Below, piece by piece: positions 22,781 through 31,427 of a DNA stretch of 64,000 nucleotides. Origin of the DNA: JAJOKK01 sp965370555 (GTDB lineage: Bacteria; Bipolaricaulota; Bipolaricaulia; UBA7950; UBA9294); the NCBI GenBank assembly GCA_965370555.1, contig CBDUVB010000001.1, forward strand, positions 124,001 through 188,000, read 5' to 3'. The notes under the pieces are model-generated. The model had not been told where the DNA came from. It ran no database searches and saw only the letters and a program-made list of their open reading frames with translations. A program made the position numbers and the translations under genes. Position 1 is the stretch's first letter, and each line of letters opens with the position of its first letter.

Positions 22781-24415
22781 TCAGCGCAGCGTTTCCTTGA
22801 GGGTGAGGTTGATCCGCCACTTGTGCATGTTCTCGCTCGGCCCGACGAAGACGATCGTCTCACTCGGGCCGACGATGTACGCCTGGTGAGCGAAGAGCGT
22901 GGGCTTCTGATACGGGTAGAAGGCCAACGCGTGCTCCGCGATCAGCGGCTGCAGCTGCTCATAAAGCGCCAGCCGCGCGACGGGATCGTCTTCCGCCCGT
23001 GTCGCATTGAGAAGGTCGATGATCTGCTCGTCCTCGAAGTACCAGTGGGCCTCGAAGATCCACCCAAGGCCGTTGGGATGGAACATGGAGTAGGTGTAGT
23101 AGTCGTGCGCGGGAGACGCCTGCGGAGCGAAGAGGAAGATCGTCATGTTCGGCGTCGTCTCTGCGGCAGAGCACTCTGCAGAGAACTGCGCCCATGGCGG
23201 ACCGGCTACTTCCACCGTTACGCCAAGCTTGGCCATGTCGGCCTGCAGCTGTAGTCCGACGTCTTCCTCGAAATCGAGACCGCCGCAGAAGTGGAACACG
23301 GCCTTCACGTCGTCCAGGTTGTCCGCGTACTTGGAGAGCGCAAGCTCTTCTCGAGCCCTCTCCAGGTTCTGTGCGCGCGGCTGCGGCTCGATCGGTACGT
23401 AGCCCGGCATATTCGGCAGGAAGATCCCCGTCTCTCCATTGCCAAACTCCTCCCATGGGCCGACCACGCTCACGTAGTCGTAGGCGTAGAGGATGGCCTT
23501 GCGGAAGTGCTCGTCGTCGGTCGGCGGTACCTGGGCATTCATCCAGACCGTCACGTTCTGGGCCCACACGCTCGCGAGACCAAGATTCGCGTCGTCTTTG
23601 ATCTGCTGCAGCTGCGGCAGCGTCCAGCCGCCGTTGATCTCAAGATCGAGGTCGCCGCTCTTCAGAAGCGTCATCAACGTGGTGTAGTCGGTCTCCATGA
23701 TGAAGACGAGCCGCTCGATCGGCACCTCGTCCGGCCCCCAGCCCTCGTCGCCCCAGCCCTCGAAGTAGTCCACAAACCGCGTGGCGTCCAAGCGCTGGCC
23801 CGGCAGGTGGTTCGTCATCATGTAGGGTCCGGTCCCGGCATCGTGCGTAGCGAGCCAGTCCTCACCGTAGTCTCCGAAGTCCCCGTAGTTGCCCGGCGTC
23901 TTGACGTTCTCCAGCACGAGCGCCTTCTCCACGACGAAGAACAGCGCCAGCGTGTCGGGGAAGATGGCGCTGGGCTTATCCAGGAGGAAGTCGACCGTGT
24001 ACCGATCAACGACGGTTGCCGTCACCTGACCCAAAGGCCCCGAATTGCCCCTTCCCATCGTGATGAACCGGGTCATCGAGAAGGCGATATCCTCAGCGGT
24101 CATCTCGTATCCCGAGTGGAACTTCACTCCCTGCCGCAGCGTGAACCGCCAATGCGTGAAATCACCGTCAACCGCTTCCCAGCTTGTCGCCAAGTGGGCG
24201 CGAACTCCCCCTTCGGGCGCGGGGTAGACCAGCGGGCTATACAGGTTGTACATAGCTTCCGTATCGTACCAGTCAGAAGCCATCGCCGGATCCGCTGTGA
24301 TGACGGGGTATCCGTTGATGACCGCAACGTTCTCGGCCGCTCCTATTGCTAACAGACTAACTAGCCCCATCGCGACAATCGCGAAAATAAGACACCACAT
24401 ACCTTTGATCTTCAT
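22781..24415 (-). CDS. Peptide ABC transporter substrate-binding protein (SBP family 5)
   Basis: This secreted binding protein of 544 residues delivers its ligand to the permeases encoded downstream. The N-terminus has a signal peptide (MKIKGMWCLIFAIVAMGLVS, then AIGAAE). The mature part shows family 5 features: DTEAMYNLYSPLVYPAPEG, WRFTLRQGVKFHSGYEMTAED near residue 95, and KAILYAYDYVSVV near 305. Many such proteins bind peptides, others opines or nickel chelates, so the ligand is not certain. GAGGTGA precedes the ATG. Confidence 0.92.
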   Translation of the reverse strand: MKIKGMWCLIFAIVAMGLVSLLAIGAAENVAVINGYPVITADPAMASDWYDTEAMYNLYSPLVYPAPEGGVRAHLATSWEAVDGDFTHWRFTLRQGVKFHSGYEMTAEDIAFSMTRFITMGRGNSGPLGQVTATVVDRYTVDFLLDKPSAIFPDTLALFFVVEKALVLENVKTPGNYGDFGDYGEDWLATHDAGTGPYMMTNHLPGQRLDATRFVDYFEGWGDEGWGPDEVPIERLVFIMETDYTTLMTLLKSGDLDLEINGGWTLPQLQQIKDDANLGLASVWAQNVTVWMNAQVPPTDDEHFRKAILYAYDYVSVVGPWEEFGNGETGIFLPNMPGYVPIEPQPRAQNLERAREELALSKYADNLDDVKAVFHFCGGLDFEEDVGLQLQADMAKLGVTVEVAGPPWAQFSAECSAAETTPNMTIFLFAPQASPAHDYYTYSMFHPNGLGWIFEAHWYFEDEQIIDLLNATRAEDDPVARLALYEQLQPLIAEHALAFYPYQKPTLFAHQAYIVGPSETIVFVGPSENMHKWRINLTLKETLR

Positions 24416-24557
24416 ACTGCATCACCTCGTTACATTCCCTAGGATAGGTTGTTCTTCACACACTACTTGTTTCGTCTTTGCATCACCTCCAGATCTGATG
24501 TGGAGAGGTAATCCCCCATTGGAGGGGCATCGAGTAGAGCCCCCAGACCATGTGAAA

Positions 24558-25670
24558 CTATCCGACAACTTGCATATCACGGGTCACTGTTGTCATCAGA
24601 ACCCCTCCTAATTCTGTGACGACGGCAACATCCTCCAAGCGAATTCCGAATTGATCTGGAAAGTAGACCCCTGGCTCGATCGAGAATGCCATGCCGGGCT
24701 CAAGAGAAATCCCGTTCCCTTCAATAATATAAGGAGGTTCATGAACATCCAATCCAATACCATGCCCTGTCCTGTGAATAAACCGGTTGTCGTATCCGAG
24801 ATTCTTCAGCACTCCTCTCGCCGCCCGATCAATGTCCTGTGCGGAAACACCAGGGCGAATAGAATCGAAGGCGGCTTGATGGGCACGTTTCACTGCATCG
24901 TAGGCGTTAACGACAGCGGGGGTGGGCTCTCCGCAGATCACAGTGCGCGAGATGTCGGAACAATAGCCGTCCACCTTACAGCCATAGTCGAGAATGACCA
25001 CGTCTCCCCACTCAATCTTTCGCTGCCCGGCCCTATGGTGAGGCATTGCTCCGAATGCTCCTGAAGCGACAAGCGTATTGAACGCTACGCTGTCCGCCCC
25101 CGCACTAAACATGTTTGCTTCCAGCTTTGCTGCAAGCTGCAGTTCTGTCAGTCCCACAATTGGCTCTTGAGTAACCTGGACAAACGCGGCATCGGCAAGT
25201 TCCCCAGCGCGCCTCAGCAATTCCACCTCCTCGGCGGACTTGCGCATTCTCAATGGAGCGAGAATTCCCGCTGCAGAAGCAAAGGAGTTATCCGGCAGTG
25301 CCTGCTGAAGAATCAGAAGGCACTCGGCCCACAGCGTAGGCTCGACAAGGATTGTCCCTCTAAGGTCTCCAACCTTGGTCAGTGCGTGCCGAAGTACTAA
25401 AGCTGGATCATCACCATCGCGCCACACCGTGAATCGTTCCACGGGTGACGCGTCTCGAACCTGCGGTTCATATAGCTGCGGCACAAAGAACAGGGCGTCG
25501 CCTTCGCGTGGAACGAGCAGCAACAGCATTCTCTCACCAGGCTCATCCGTGAAACCAGTAAGGTAGCGCATTCCGGAGGAGAGACCAAGGACTAGAAGGC
25601 CGGCCCCAATGCGATTCATCTCGACCTGCACAGATTCGATACGTGCCTTAACCTGGGTCTCTAGATTCAT
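24558..25670 (-). CDS. M24-family Xaa-Pro peptidase (prolidase-like)
   Basis: The 370-residue protein has the creatinase-like N-domain and the pita-bread peptidase domain. All five metal ligands can be seen: Asp in VILDYGCKVDG, Asp in SDISRTV, His in HRTGHGIGLDVHEPP, Glu in SIEPGVYFP and Glu in IRLEDVAVV. These enzymes free an N-terminal residue in front of proline or split Xaa-Pro dipeptides in the cytoplasm. Its place just ahead of a peptide importer, with a DUF3830 protein overlapping its start, suggests that imported proline-containing peptides are the food. Confidence 0.92.
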   Translation of the reverse strand: MNLETQVKARIESVQVEMNRIGAGLLVLGLSSGMRYLTGFTDEPGERMLLLLVPREGDALFFVPQLYEPQVRDASPVERFTVWRDGDDPALVLRHALTKVGDLRGTILVEPTLWAECLLILQQALPDNSFASAAGILAPLRMRKSAEEVELLRRAGELADAAFVQVTQEPIVGLTELQLAAKLEANMFSAGADSVAFNTLVASGAFGAMPHHRAGQRKIEWGDVVILDYGCKVDGYCSDISRTVICGEPTPAVVNAYDAVKRAHQAAFDSIRPGVSAQDIDRAARGVLKNLGYDNRFIHRTGHGIGLDVHEPPYIIEGNGISLEPGMAFSIEPGVYFPDQFGIRLEDVAVVTELGGVLMTTVTRDMQVVG

Positions 25671-26128
25671 TCTTCCTCCAAGTCCGATCCGTTCGAGACG
25701 CGAGTGACAGTAATCCGTTCAGCCCCCTGCTGCCAGATTCGAATACCGACCTCCTCGATACGTGCCCACTGATCCGGCGGGATTCGCGCGAAGACGTTGA
25801 CTGGGAGGTACCCGCGGTGATCACGCGTCACCTCGGCGCCGTAGTAGACGGCGACCGCCTCTGCCGCTCCCGTCTTCTTCTCCCATTCCTTCCAATAGAT
25901 CACGTCACCTGTGTTAACAATCGTTGTGTCGTTCTCACGGACGAGAGAGGAATCGATCGATACAGGGAAGTTTACCTCTCGGCCCGACCAACGTGAATGG
26001 TAGACGGTCGTTTCGATCGGGAGGGCATCGAGGATCGCCCTCACGGTCTCCGGAGCCTTATCCACCAACAGATTTGCGACGAACTCCCCTCCATGTTCAA
26101 AGCGGAACTGTATTTGCGGCGTAGACAT
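25667..26128 (-). CDS. DUF3830 cyclophilin-like protein
   Basis: The start is set at ATG 26128, downstream of GGAGGTG; a TTG at 26134 is also possible. The product has about 153 residues and begins MSTPQIQFRFEHGGEFVANL, followed by APETVRAILDALP and later TGDVIYWKEW and FARIPPDQW. This pattern matches the DUF3830 group with a predicted cyclophilin-like beta barrel. Members travel with hydantoinase, racemase and ABC transporter genes, but no reaction is established. It overlaps the peptidase start by four bases, so the two are co-translated. Confidence 0.8.
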   Translation of the reverse strand: MSTPQIQFRFEHGGEFVANLLVDKAPETVRAILDALPIETTVYHSRWSGREVNFPVSIDSSLVRENDTTIVNTGDVIYWKEWEKKTGAAEAVAVYYGAEVTRDHRGYLPVNVFARIPPDQWARIEEVGIRIWQQGAERITVTRVSNGSDLEEE

Positions 26129-26135
26129 CCCCAAG

Positions 26136-27887
26136 CTACACCTCCTCTTGCATTTCTTGCCGAAGAACCGACGTGGCTGCTTTATCGATCTTCATCTCCG
26201 GGGTGCGGATAACCACACCGTAGTCCTCCTCTGCACTCTTCAGAGAGACGTAACCATTGATGACGTCGTTCAAGATCCTCTTTGGATCACGATCGAGAGG
26301 ACTACCGTAGCCACCGCCACCACCGCCTTGAAAACTCACAATTTCTCCTTTTTTAAGAGGGAGATTAGAGATTTTTCGCCAGCGTTCTGTGCTGCCGTCA
26401 TTTCTCTTCACCACTGTTATGTTTGTTTTCCCCGGGTTCCCTCCGAATATTCCCCATGGTGGTGTGTACTTGACACGATCAGCAGTCACCGTCATACCCG
26501 CGTCGTGAGCTAGGCGATAATCCCGCCTCACCCCTAAACCACCGCGGAATTTACCCGGACCTCCCGAGTCCGGGACAAGCTCGAATCGTTCAACACACCA
26601 TGGGTAACGAACCTCGATTACCTCTGCCGGCACGTTACGGGTGTCACCAAGTGTCATCGAGAACAGGGCGCAGGCACCGTCTTCGGATGGTTTTCCTCCA
26701 TACCCTCCAGCATCGGCCTCAGAACATACATAGTACTTGCCCGATTTTGGGTTGGTCCCATAGATGAAGTTGGCCATTGAATCGCCGAAGTGCCCTCCGC
26801 GGACCTGGTCTGGGATCGCTGGGGCCAGCGCCTTAAGGAACAGATCAGGGATAGTCGTGGACGGGGTTGGCCACATTGCACACGCTGCCGGAAACTTGGG
26901 TTTAAGGAAACTCCCCTCCGGTATGATGATCTTTAACGCCCGAAAGAATCCCTCGTTGCTTGGCAGATGGGGTGTAGTAACGATCTTGAACGCGTACCGC
27001 GCCGCAGAAATCGTCGATGGCTCCGGAGTATTCATTGGACCGCGATTCTGCGGCCCAGTACCAGTGAAATCGGCAATCATCTCGTCACCCTTGACGGTAA
27101 GCGTGAGCTTGAGAGGTAACTTCTCATCAAGCGGAGCATCGTCATTCCCATCGCCATCGAGAATCGCCTCGGCAGTATACGTTCCGTCCGGTATTCGCCG
27201 AACGGCCGCTCGCGCCATGCGCTCCCCCTGTTGTAAGATCTCGTTAAAAGCATTGATCGTCATCTTGAGCCCAAACTGCTCGATGACATCGAGGATGCGT
27301 TGGCTCCCCTTACGCACTGCAGCGACCATGGCGCGGATGTCGCCAAGGACACTATCGGGAACACGTGTATTGTTCTTGATCAACCGAAAGACATCCTCAT
27401 TTGGAACGCCCTCGACCAACAGTTTCACTGGCGGGAGACGGAATCCTTCCTGAAACACTTCGGTGGTATCACTATACCACCCGCCAGGGTAGATCCCCCC
27501 CATGTCTGGAACATGGCCACGAAATGCCGCCCAACCACGGATTTCTCCCTCGTAGAACGTCGGACACAGCGTTACTAGGTCTGGACAGTGGGTCCCGCCG
27601 CCGTTATACGGGTCGTTGCAGAGGATCACATCACCAGGGTGAAGGTTTCCCCGTCCGATCGTATCGTATGTCGACTGAACGGCATAGCCCAGGTTGGCAA
27701 GGAAGATCGGTAGCCCAGGTGTTTCGGCGATCAGATTTGCCTCGCTGTCCAGAACACCACAGCTGAAATCAACGACCTCATAGAGGATCGGGCTGTAAGC
27801 GGCGCGTTCGATCGTTCGTCGAATGTCGCGACTTGCTGCAATCAGTCTATTCCTGATTATTTCTAGTGTTATGGGATCTGTCTTCAT
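26136..27887 (-). CDS. hyuB: Hydantoinase B/oxoprolinase family protein
   Basis: The start ATG at 27887 follows GGAGGAGAA and overlaps the hyuA stop (ATGA). About 583 residues contain the hydantoinase B fold: DPITLEIIRNRLIAASRDIR, VDFSCGVLDSEANLIAE, GDVILCNDPYNGGGTHCPD with probable metal-binding His and Asp, GHVPDMGG, and the C-terminal GGGGGYGSPLDRDP. HyuB works with HyuA in ATP-dependent opening of cyclic amides (hydantoins, 5-oxoproline) or in related carboxylases. The acetone carboxylase gamma subunit is absent, so ring opening is more likely. Confidence 0.92.
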   Translation of the reverse strand: MKTDPITLEIIRNRLIAASRDIRRTIERAAYSPILYEVVDFSCGVLDSEANLIAETPGLPIFLANLGYAVQSTYDTIGRGNLHPGDVILCNDPYNGGGTHCPDLVTLCPTFYEGEIRGWAAFRGHVPDMGGIYPGGWYSDTTEVFQEGFRLPPVKLLVEGVPNEDVFRLIKNNTRVPDSVLGDIRAMVAAVRKGSQRILDVIEQFGLKMTINAFNEILQQGERMARAAVRRIPDGTYTAEAILDGDGNDDAPLDEKLPLKLTLTVKGDEMIADFTGTGPQNRGPMNTPEPSTISAARYAFKIVTTPHLPSNEGFFRALKIIIPEGSFLKPKFPAACAMWPTPSTTIPDLFLKALAPAIPDQVRGGHFGDSMANFIYGTNPKSGKYYVCSEADAGGYGGKPSEDGACALFSMTLGDTRNVPAEVIEVRYPWCVERFELVPDSGGPGKFRGGLGVRRDYRLAHDAGMTVTADRVKYTPPWGIFGGNPGKTNITVVKRNDGSTERWRKISNLPLKKGEIVSFQGGGGGGYGSPLDRDPKRILNDVINGYVSLKSAEEDYGVVIRTPEMKIDKAATSVLRQEMQEEV

Positions 27888-29929
27888 TTCTCCTCCTCGT
27901 TCAGAGAGATGATGAGATTTCCGTATTCGTCGACTCGACACGTCTGCCTCACTTCAACAACAGTGGTTGCAGTGATCTCTTCGATCACCGCCGGTCCGGA
28001 AATAACATTTCCGGCTAGCAACTTGTCGCGGTGATAGATAGAGAACGGTATGTGCCTCCCATTTCCCACGTACACATTGCGTTTCTTAAGTTGTGCCTCT
28101 GCCGGTGGGGTTTCATCACCTACAGGAATTCGTTCAAGAACAGGTTTGGTTACCTTGCCGATTCCTATTACCTTCAGCGAGACGATCTCCTTCGACTCGA
28201 CAGGAGCATTGTGGCCATAGACTCGCAGATGCAGATCATCGAATGCCTCAGCAATCATGGGTTTATCCGTTTTGGCAATCGGTGCAGAGACGTTAACAGC
28301 GAGGGTGTGTTCCTGGCCGACATACCGAAGGTCAAGGCCGTACGAAATTGCAATTTCGGAATCGGCGATGTCCTCCTTGGCAAAGATGCTCTTAACGCGA
28401 GCCTCTAAATCATCGAGTATTTTATTTATGACTGCCACATTTGCTTCATCCAATTCCACAATGTAGGTTTGCCCAAGATCGTGTCGGAGATCAGCCATCA
28501 ACATCCCCCACGCAGAGAATACTCCCGAATGAGGTGGAATAATCAGCGTTGGGATTTGCAGATCTTTGGCGATCGCCGCTGCATGGATCGGTCCAGCGCC
28601 GCCAAACGCTACCATAGCAAATTCCCTCGGATCATACCCGCGCTTTACCGTCATCGACTGAAGAAGACCCGACATGTTTGTGTTGACGATCTTTACAATT
28701 CCCAACGCGGCTTCATCAACACTGAGGTTAAAGTGATCAGCGACCTTTTTGATCGCGTCGTGAGCGAGTTCTGGAGAGATCTCCATTTCACCGCCCAAGA
28801 AGTAGTCAGGGTCTAAGATACCAAGCTGAAGGTTGGCATCGGTCACTGTTGGATCCTCTCCGCCACGCATATAGCAGGCTGGGCCAGGTACCGCACCAGC
28901 ACTCTGTGGCCCAACATGCATTGCTCCTCCTTCATCGATCCACGCTATACTTCCTCCGCCAGCCCCAATTTCGCGCAGATCAATAACCGGTAACAGAATC
29001 GGCCGTTCCTCGACAAGGTACTGATCGGTTGTGTCGGGAAGACCACCGGTAATGATTGACGTCTTGGCAGTGGTGCCCCCCATGTCATAGGAGACCACAT
29101 TTTCATATCCAATCATCTTAGCCAACTGTGCTGCACCGATTGCACCACCAGCAGGCCCCGATTCCACCATAGCAACCGGTATATCACGTGCTACAGAAGC
29201 CGTCATCACACCACCATTAGACTGCATGATTTGTAGAACCTGCTGAAATTCTCGTTCCCTCAGCTCTTTCTCCAGACTATCGAGATAATGACGGACAACC
29301 GGCATTACGTACGCGTTCTGGGCTGTCGTGCTCGTTCTCTCGTATTCGTAGTACCTGCGCGTGATCAAATGAGAGAGTGAAACAGCCACATGGGGAAGCC
29401 TAGCACGCAGAAACTCTCCGATCTCCACTTCATGCAAAGGATTGGTGTAGGCGTTCAACAAGCAGACAGCGACCGATTCAACCTTTTCCCGACTCAGCGT
29501 GTTGAGCACGGACTCAAGATCATCCGCTGAAATAGGATGGACAACCTCCCCATTCGCGTTGATCCGTTCGTCAACCTCCAGTCGGAGATACCGCGGGACA
29601 AGAGGACGTGGTTTGCTGTAGAGCGCATCGTACATCTCTGTGCGATTGCTGCGCCCGATTTCCAGCACGTCACGGAACCCTTTCGTTGTAATAAGGGCGG
29701 TATGAGCACCCTTCCCCTCGATCAGCGCGTTAATGACTACCGTTGTCCCGTGGGACAAGAAAGAGGCGTCTCGCAACGGCACCTCGAACTTCTCAATGGA
29801 TTCGATCGTTCCCACTGCAGGGTTGTGCGGTGTAGACGACACCTTACTCACCGCAATGCGCCCGGTCTCCTCATCCAAGAGCACGCCGTCAGTGAAGGTT
29901 CCTCCCACATCCGTACTCAGTCTGTACAT
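27884..29929 (-). CDS. hyuA: Hydantoinase A/oxoprolinase family ATP-dependent subunit
   Basis: The protein opens with an actin-like phosphate-binding motif, STDVGGTFTDGVLL. It goes on with LSHGTTVVINALIEGKGAHT, a second nucleotide motif near residue 280 (VVSYDMGGTTAKTSIITGG) and AFGGAGPIHA. At 681 residues it is the full hydantoinase A form. In characterised relatives this subunit phosphorylates the ring amide and HyuB hydrolyses it. Together they would open a cyclised amino acid or dipeptide product. It is the first enzyme gene after the regulator at 29932 and starts two bases after the regulator stop. Confidence 0.92.
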   Translation of the reverse strand: MYRLSTDVGGTFTDGVLLDEETGRIAVSKVSSTPHNPAVGTIESIEKFEVPLRDASFLSHGTTVVINALIEGKGAHTALITTKGFRDVLEIGRSNRTEMYDALYSKPRPLVPRYLRLEVDERINANGEVVHPISADDLESVLNTLSREKVESVAVCLLNAYTNPLHEVEIGEFLRARLPHVAVSLSHLITRRYYEYERTSTTAQNAYVMPVVRHYLDSLEKELREREFQQVLQIMQSNGGVMTASVARDIPVAMVESGPAGGAIGAAQLAKMIGYENVVSYDMGGTTAKTSIITGGLPDTTDQYLVEERPILLPVIDLREIGAGGGSIAWIDEGGAMHVGPQSAGAVPGPACYMRGGEDPTVTDANLQLGILDPDYFLGGEMEISPELAHDAIKKVADHFNLSVDEAALGIVKIVNTNMSGLLQSMTVKRGYDPREFAMVAFGGAGPIHAAAIAKDLQIPTLIIPPHSGVFSAWGMLMADLRHDLGQTYIVELDEANVAVINKILDDLEARVKSIFAKEDIADSEIAISYGLDLRYVGQEHTLAVNVSAPIAKTDKPMIAEAFDDLHLRVYGHNAPVESKEIVSLKVIGIGKVTKPVLERIPVGDETPPAEAQLKKRNVYVGNGRHIPFSIYHRDKLLAGNVISGPAVIEEITATTVVEVRQTCRVDEYGNLIISLNEEEK

Positions 29930-29931
29930 TG

Positions 29932-31011
29932 TTACCCCCCTCTAGCTATCTTTATTTCCTCAGTATTACTACGAACAAGTCCGGCATTCTCATTATTTAG
30001 CGCATTTACGCTCTGCGCCATGTCCGCCTCATATATTGCCCTTCCCAACTGAACTAGTAGGAGTCTGGCTCCAGCATCTCCCTCAACCGCGTAGCTGTGC
30101 GGAGTGGTTGCAGGGAAGTGGTAAGAGTCTCCGCGCCCCAGCACGTAAGCCTCTTCATCAATCATCAAGCGAATCCTTCCTTCAAGCAGATAGCCAAACT
30201 CCTCTCCGTTGTAGGATCGTGGGGCTTCGTGGTATCCTGAAGGGATCTCAATGATGAGAATCTGTAGTTCCCCTTCCGGCAAGGAGTCACTCAAGAACCG
30301 ATAGCTTACCGAGCTCTCGGATAGCCGGACGTGTGACTTGGAGTTACTGACTCCGGGGAGAGCTGCCCGAAGATCGGCCGTTGCAGAGTAGAGTTCGGAC
30401 CCCTTTGCTCCTAGCAGGGCAAGCGCTCTAGCAAACCGCACCGTCTGCACCCAAAGGACCTTAGCACCCACCTCTTCGCCCACGTCGATCACGTGCGGGG
30501 TTGTTCCCATCAAATGGAAGGTATCGCCGGAACCTAGCTCATGTTTGTCGTCGCAAATCGTGAGCTGCAATCGGCCCTCGAGAACGTATCCAAATTCCTC
30601 TCCCTCATGGAGAGGACAGTCAACATGACTACCAGGGGACATCTCACTAATGAACGCTTCGAAGCCTCGGCCGGGAAATCCGGTACTAAGAAAGCGGTGT
30701 CTTATTGAAGTATCCGAAAGACTCACATAGGAACGATTGTCTCCTTTAGTAATCTCGATCGGCCTCGGATCAGCAAAAAATGCCTTTCCTGGACCGTTTG
30801 ACACAATGAGCATATCAGCAACCGGAACATCGAGTGCTTGGCAAATGGATCGAAGTGAAGGAATCGAGAAAGAAGACAGACCACGCTCAATCTGCGAGAG
30901 GAAACTCACAGACAGGCCACATTCTTGCGACAGAGCACGCAATGTCATCCCAGACTGATGGCGAAGATACCGAATCCTGAGGCCAATCTGTCCGAGTCGT
31001 TCACTCTCCAT
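29932..31011 (-). CDS. XRE-family regulator with two cupin sensor domains
   Basis: The N-terminal helix-turn-helix (IGLRIRYLRHQSGMTLRALS, then SVSFLSQIERG) is followed by two cupin domains instead of the usual one, near residues 80-190 (HEGEEFGYVLEGRLQL) and 240-330 (NGEEFGYLLEGRIRL). The protein has 359 residues; the second regulator in this window has 190 and one cupin. A cupin can bind a small effector such as an amino acid. Its promoter abuts its ATG so closely that the mRNA would be leaderless. Two operator-like half-site clusters lie there, so it probably regulates itself and the operon downstream. Confidence 0.9.
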   Translation of the reverse strand: MESERLGQIGLRIRYLRHQSGMTLRALSQECGLSVSFLSQIERGLSSFSIPSLRSICQALDVPVADMLIVSNGPGKAFFADPRPIEITKGDNRSYVSLSDTSIRHRFLSTGFPGRGFEAFISEMSPGSHVDCPLHEGEEFGYVLEGRLQLTICDDKHELGSGDTFHLMGTTPHVIDVGEEVGAKVLWVQTVRFARALALLGAKGSELYSATADLRAALPGVSNSKSHVRLSESSVSYRFLSDSLPEGELQILIIEIPSGYHEAPRSYNGEEFGYLLEGRIRLMIDEEAYVLGRGDSYHFPATTPHSYAVEGDAGARLLLVQLGRAIYEADMAQSVNALNNENAGLVRSNTEEIKIARGG

Positions 31012-31017
31012 AAACCT

Positions 31018-31068
31018 ATTATAGGGTCATAGTGAACAAGAGTCAACCGGCAGTGAACATTGTTCACT
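31018..31068 (-). promoter_or_regulatory. Leaderless promoter and palindromic operator of regulator 1
   Basis: Read on the minus strand, TTGACT (31046-31041) and TATAAT (31023-31018) are spaced by 17 bp. The ATG begins at 31011, about where transcription should start. A perfect 17-bp palindrome, AGTGAACA-T-TGTTCACT (31052-31068), lies just upstream of the -35, and another half-site AGTGAAC (31031-31037) lies in the spacer. This arrangement suits autoregulation. Confidence 0.8.
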
Positions 31069-31142
31069 CTCCGCATGATTAGTCTAAATGTCTGGGAAGC
31101 CCTTTCTGGACTTTATTAAATAAGCTTCGGAGAATTGTCGCT

Positions 31143-31290
31143 AGAGTTCAGTTTCCTGAGGTGGTTGATCTGTTAGCCAATGCAGCTGTAGATATCTTGG
31201 CGTTCCCGAAATTTCCAAAGGCGATGTGGCAACAGATCTAGTCCAACAACCTACCGCAACGGCTCAACCGGGGATAAGATGACACACTAC
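31143..31290 (+). pseudogene. IS256-family transposase fragment
   Basis: The plus strand encodes QFPEVVDLLANAAVDILAFP, then KFPKAMWQQI, a stop (TAG where Trp is expected), SNN and QRLNR. This closely follows the conserved region near the C-terminus of IS256-type transposases (ILAF...FP...W..IWSNNPQERLNREI). Nothing else of the transposase or its terminal repeats is visible. It ends within 6 bp of the 132-bp direct repeat. Confidence 0.75.
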
Positions 31291-31295
31291 CATAG

Positions 31296-31427
31296 GCCTC
31301 TTTCGCTTTCCGCGGAATACTACTCCGCCACCTCTTCCTCTTCCAGATCGAACCCTGTTGGAAACGGATCGCGATCTGTAAGCACAAGAGAGGAAATAGC
31401 CATCACGTAAGCAGATCCTCTCACCTC
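31296..31427 (-). repeat. 132-bp direct repeat, right copy
   Basis: This is the partner of 14395-14526 with two mismatches. It comprises the 3' end of the intact proline racemase gene and 24 bp beyond. Together the two copies bracket the 16.8-kb operon containing the glycyl radical enzyme. Confidence 0.92.

Noticed and set aside
26136..29929. Acetone or acetophenone carboxylase instead of hydantoinase/oxoprolinase
   Set aside because: The HyuA/HyuB proteins resemble those subunits too, but no gamma subunit gene is present and the context is peptide and imino-acid catabolism.
14528..31295. Site-specific integrative element with its own integrase
   Set aside because: No integrase, recombinase or replication gene is found between the direct repeats, so only recombination-based or IS-driven movement is proposed.
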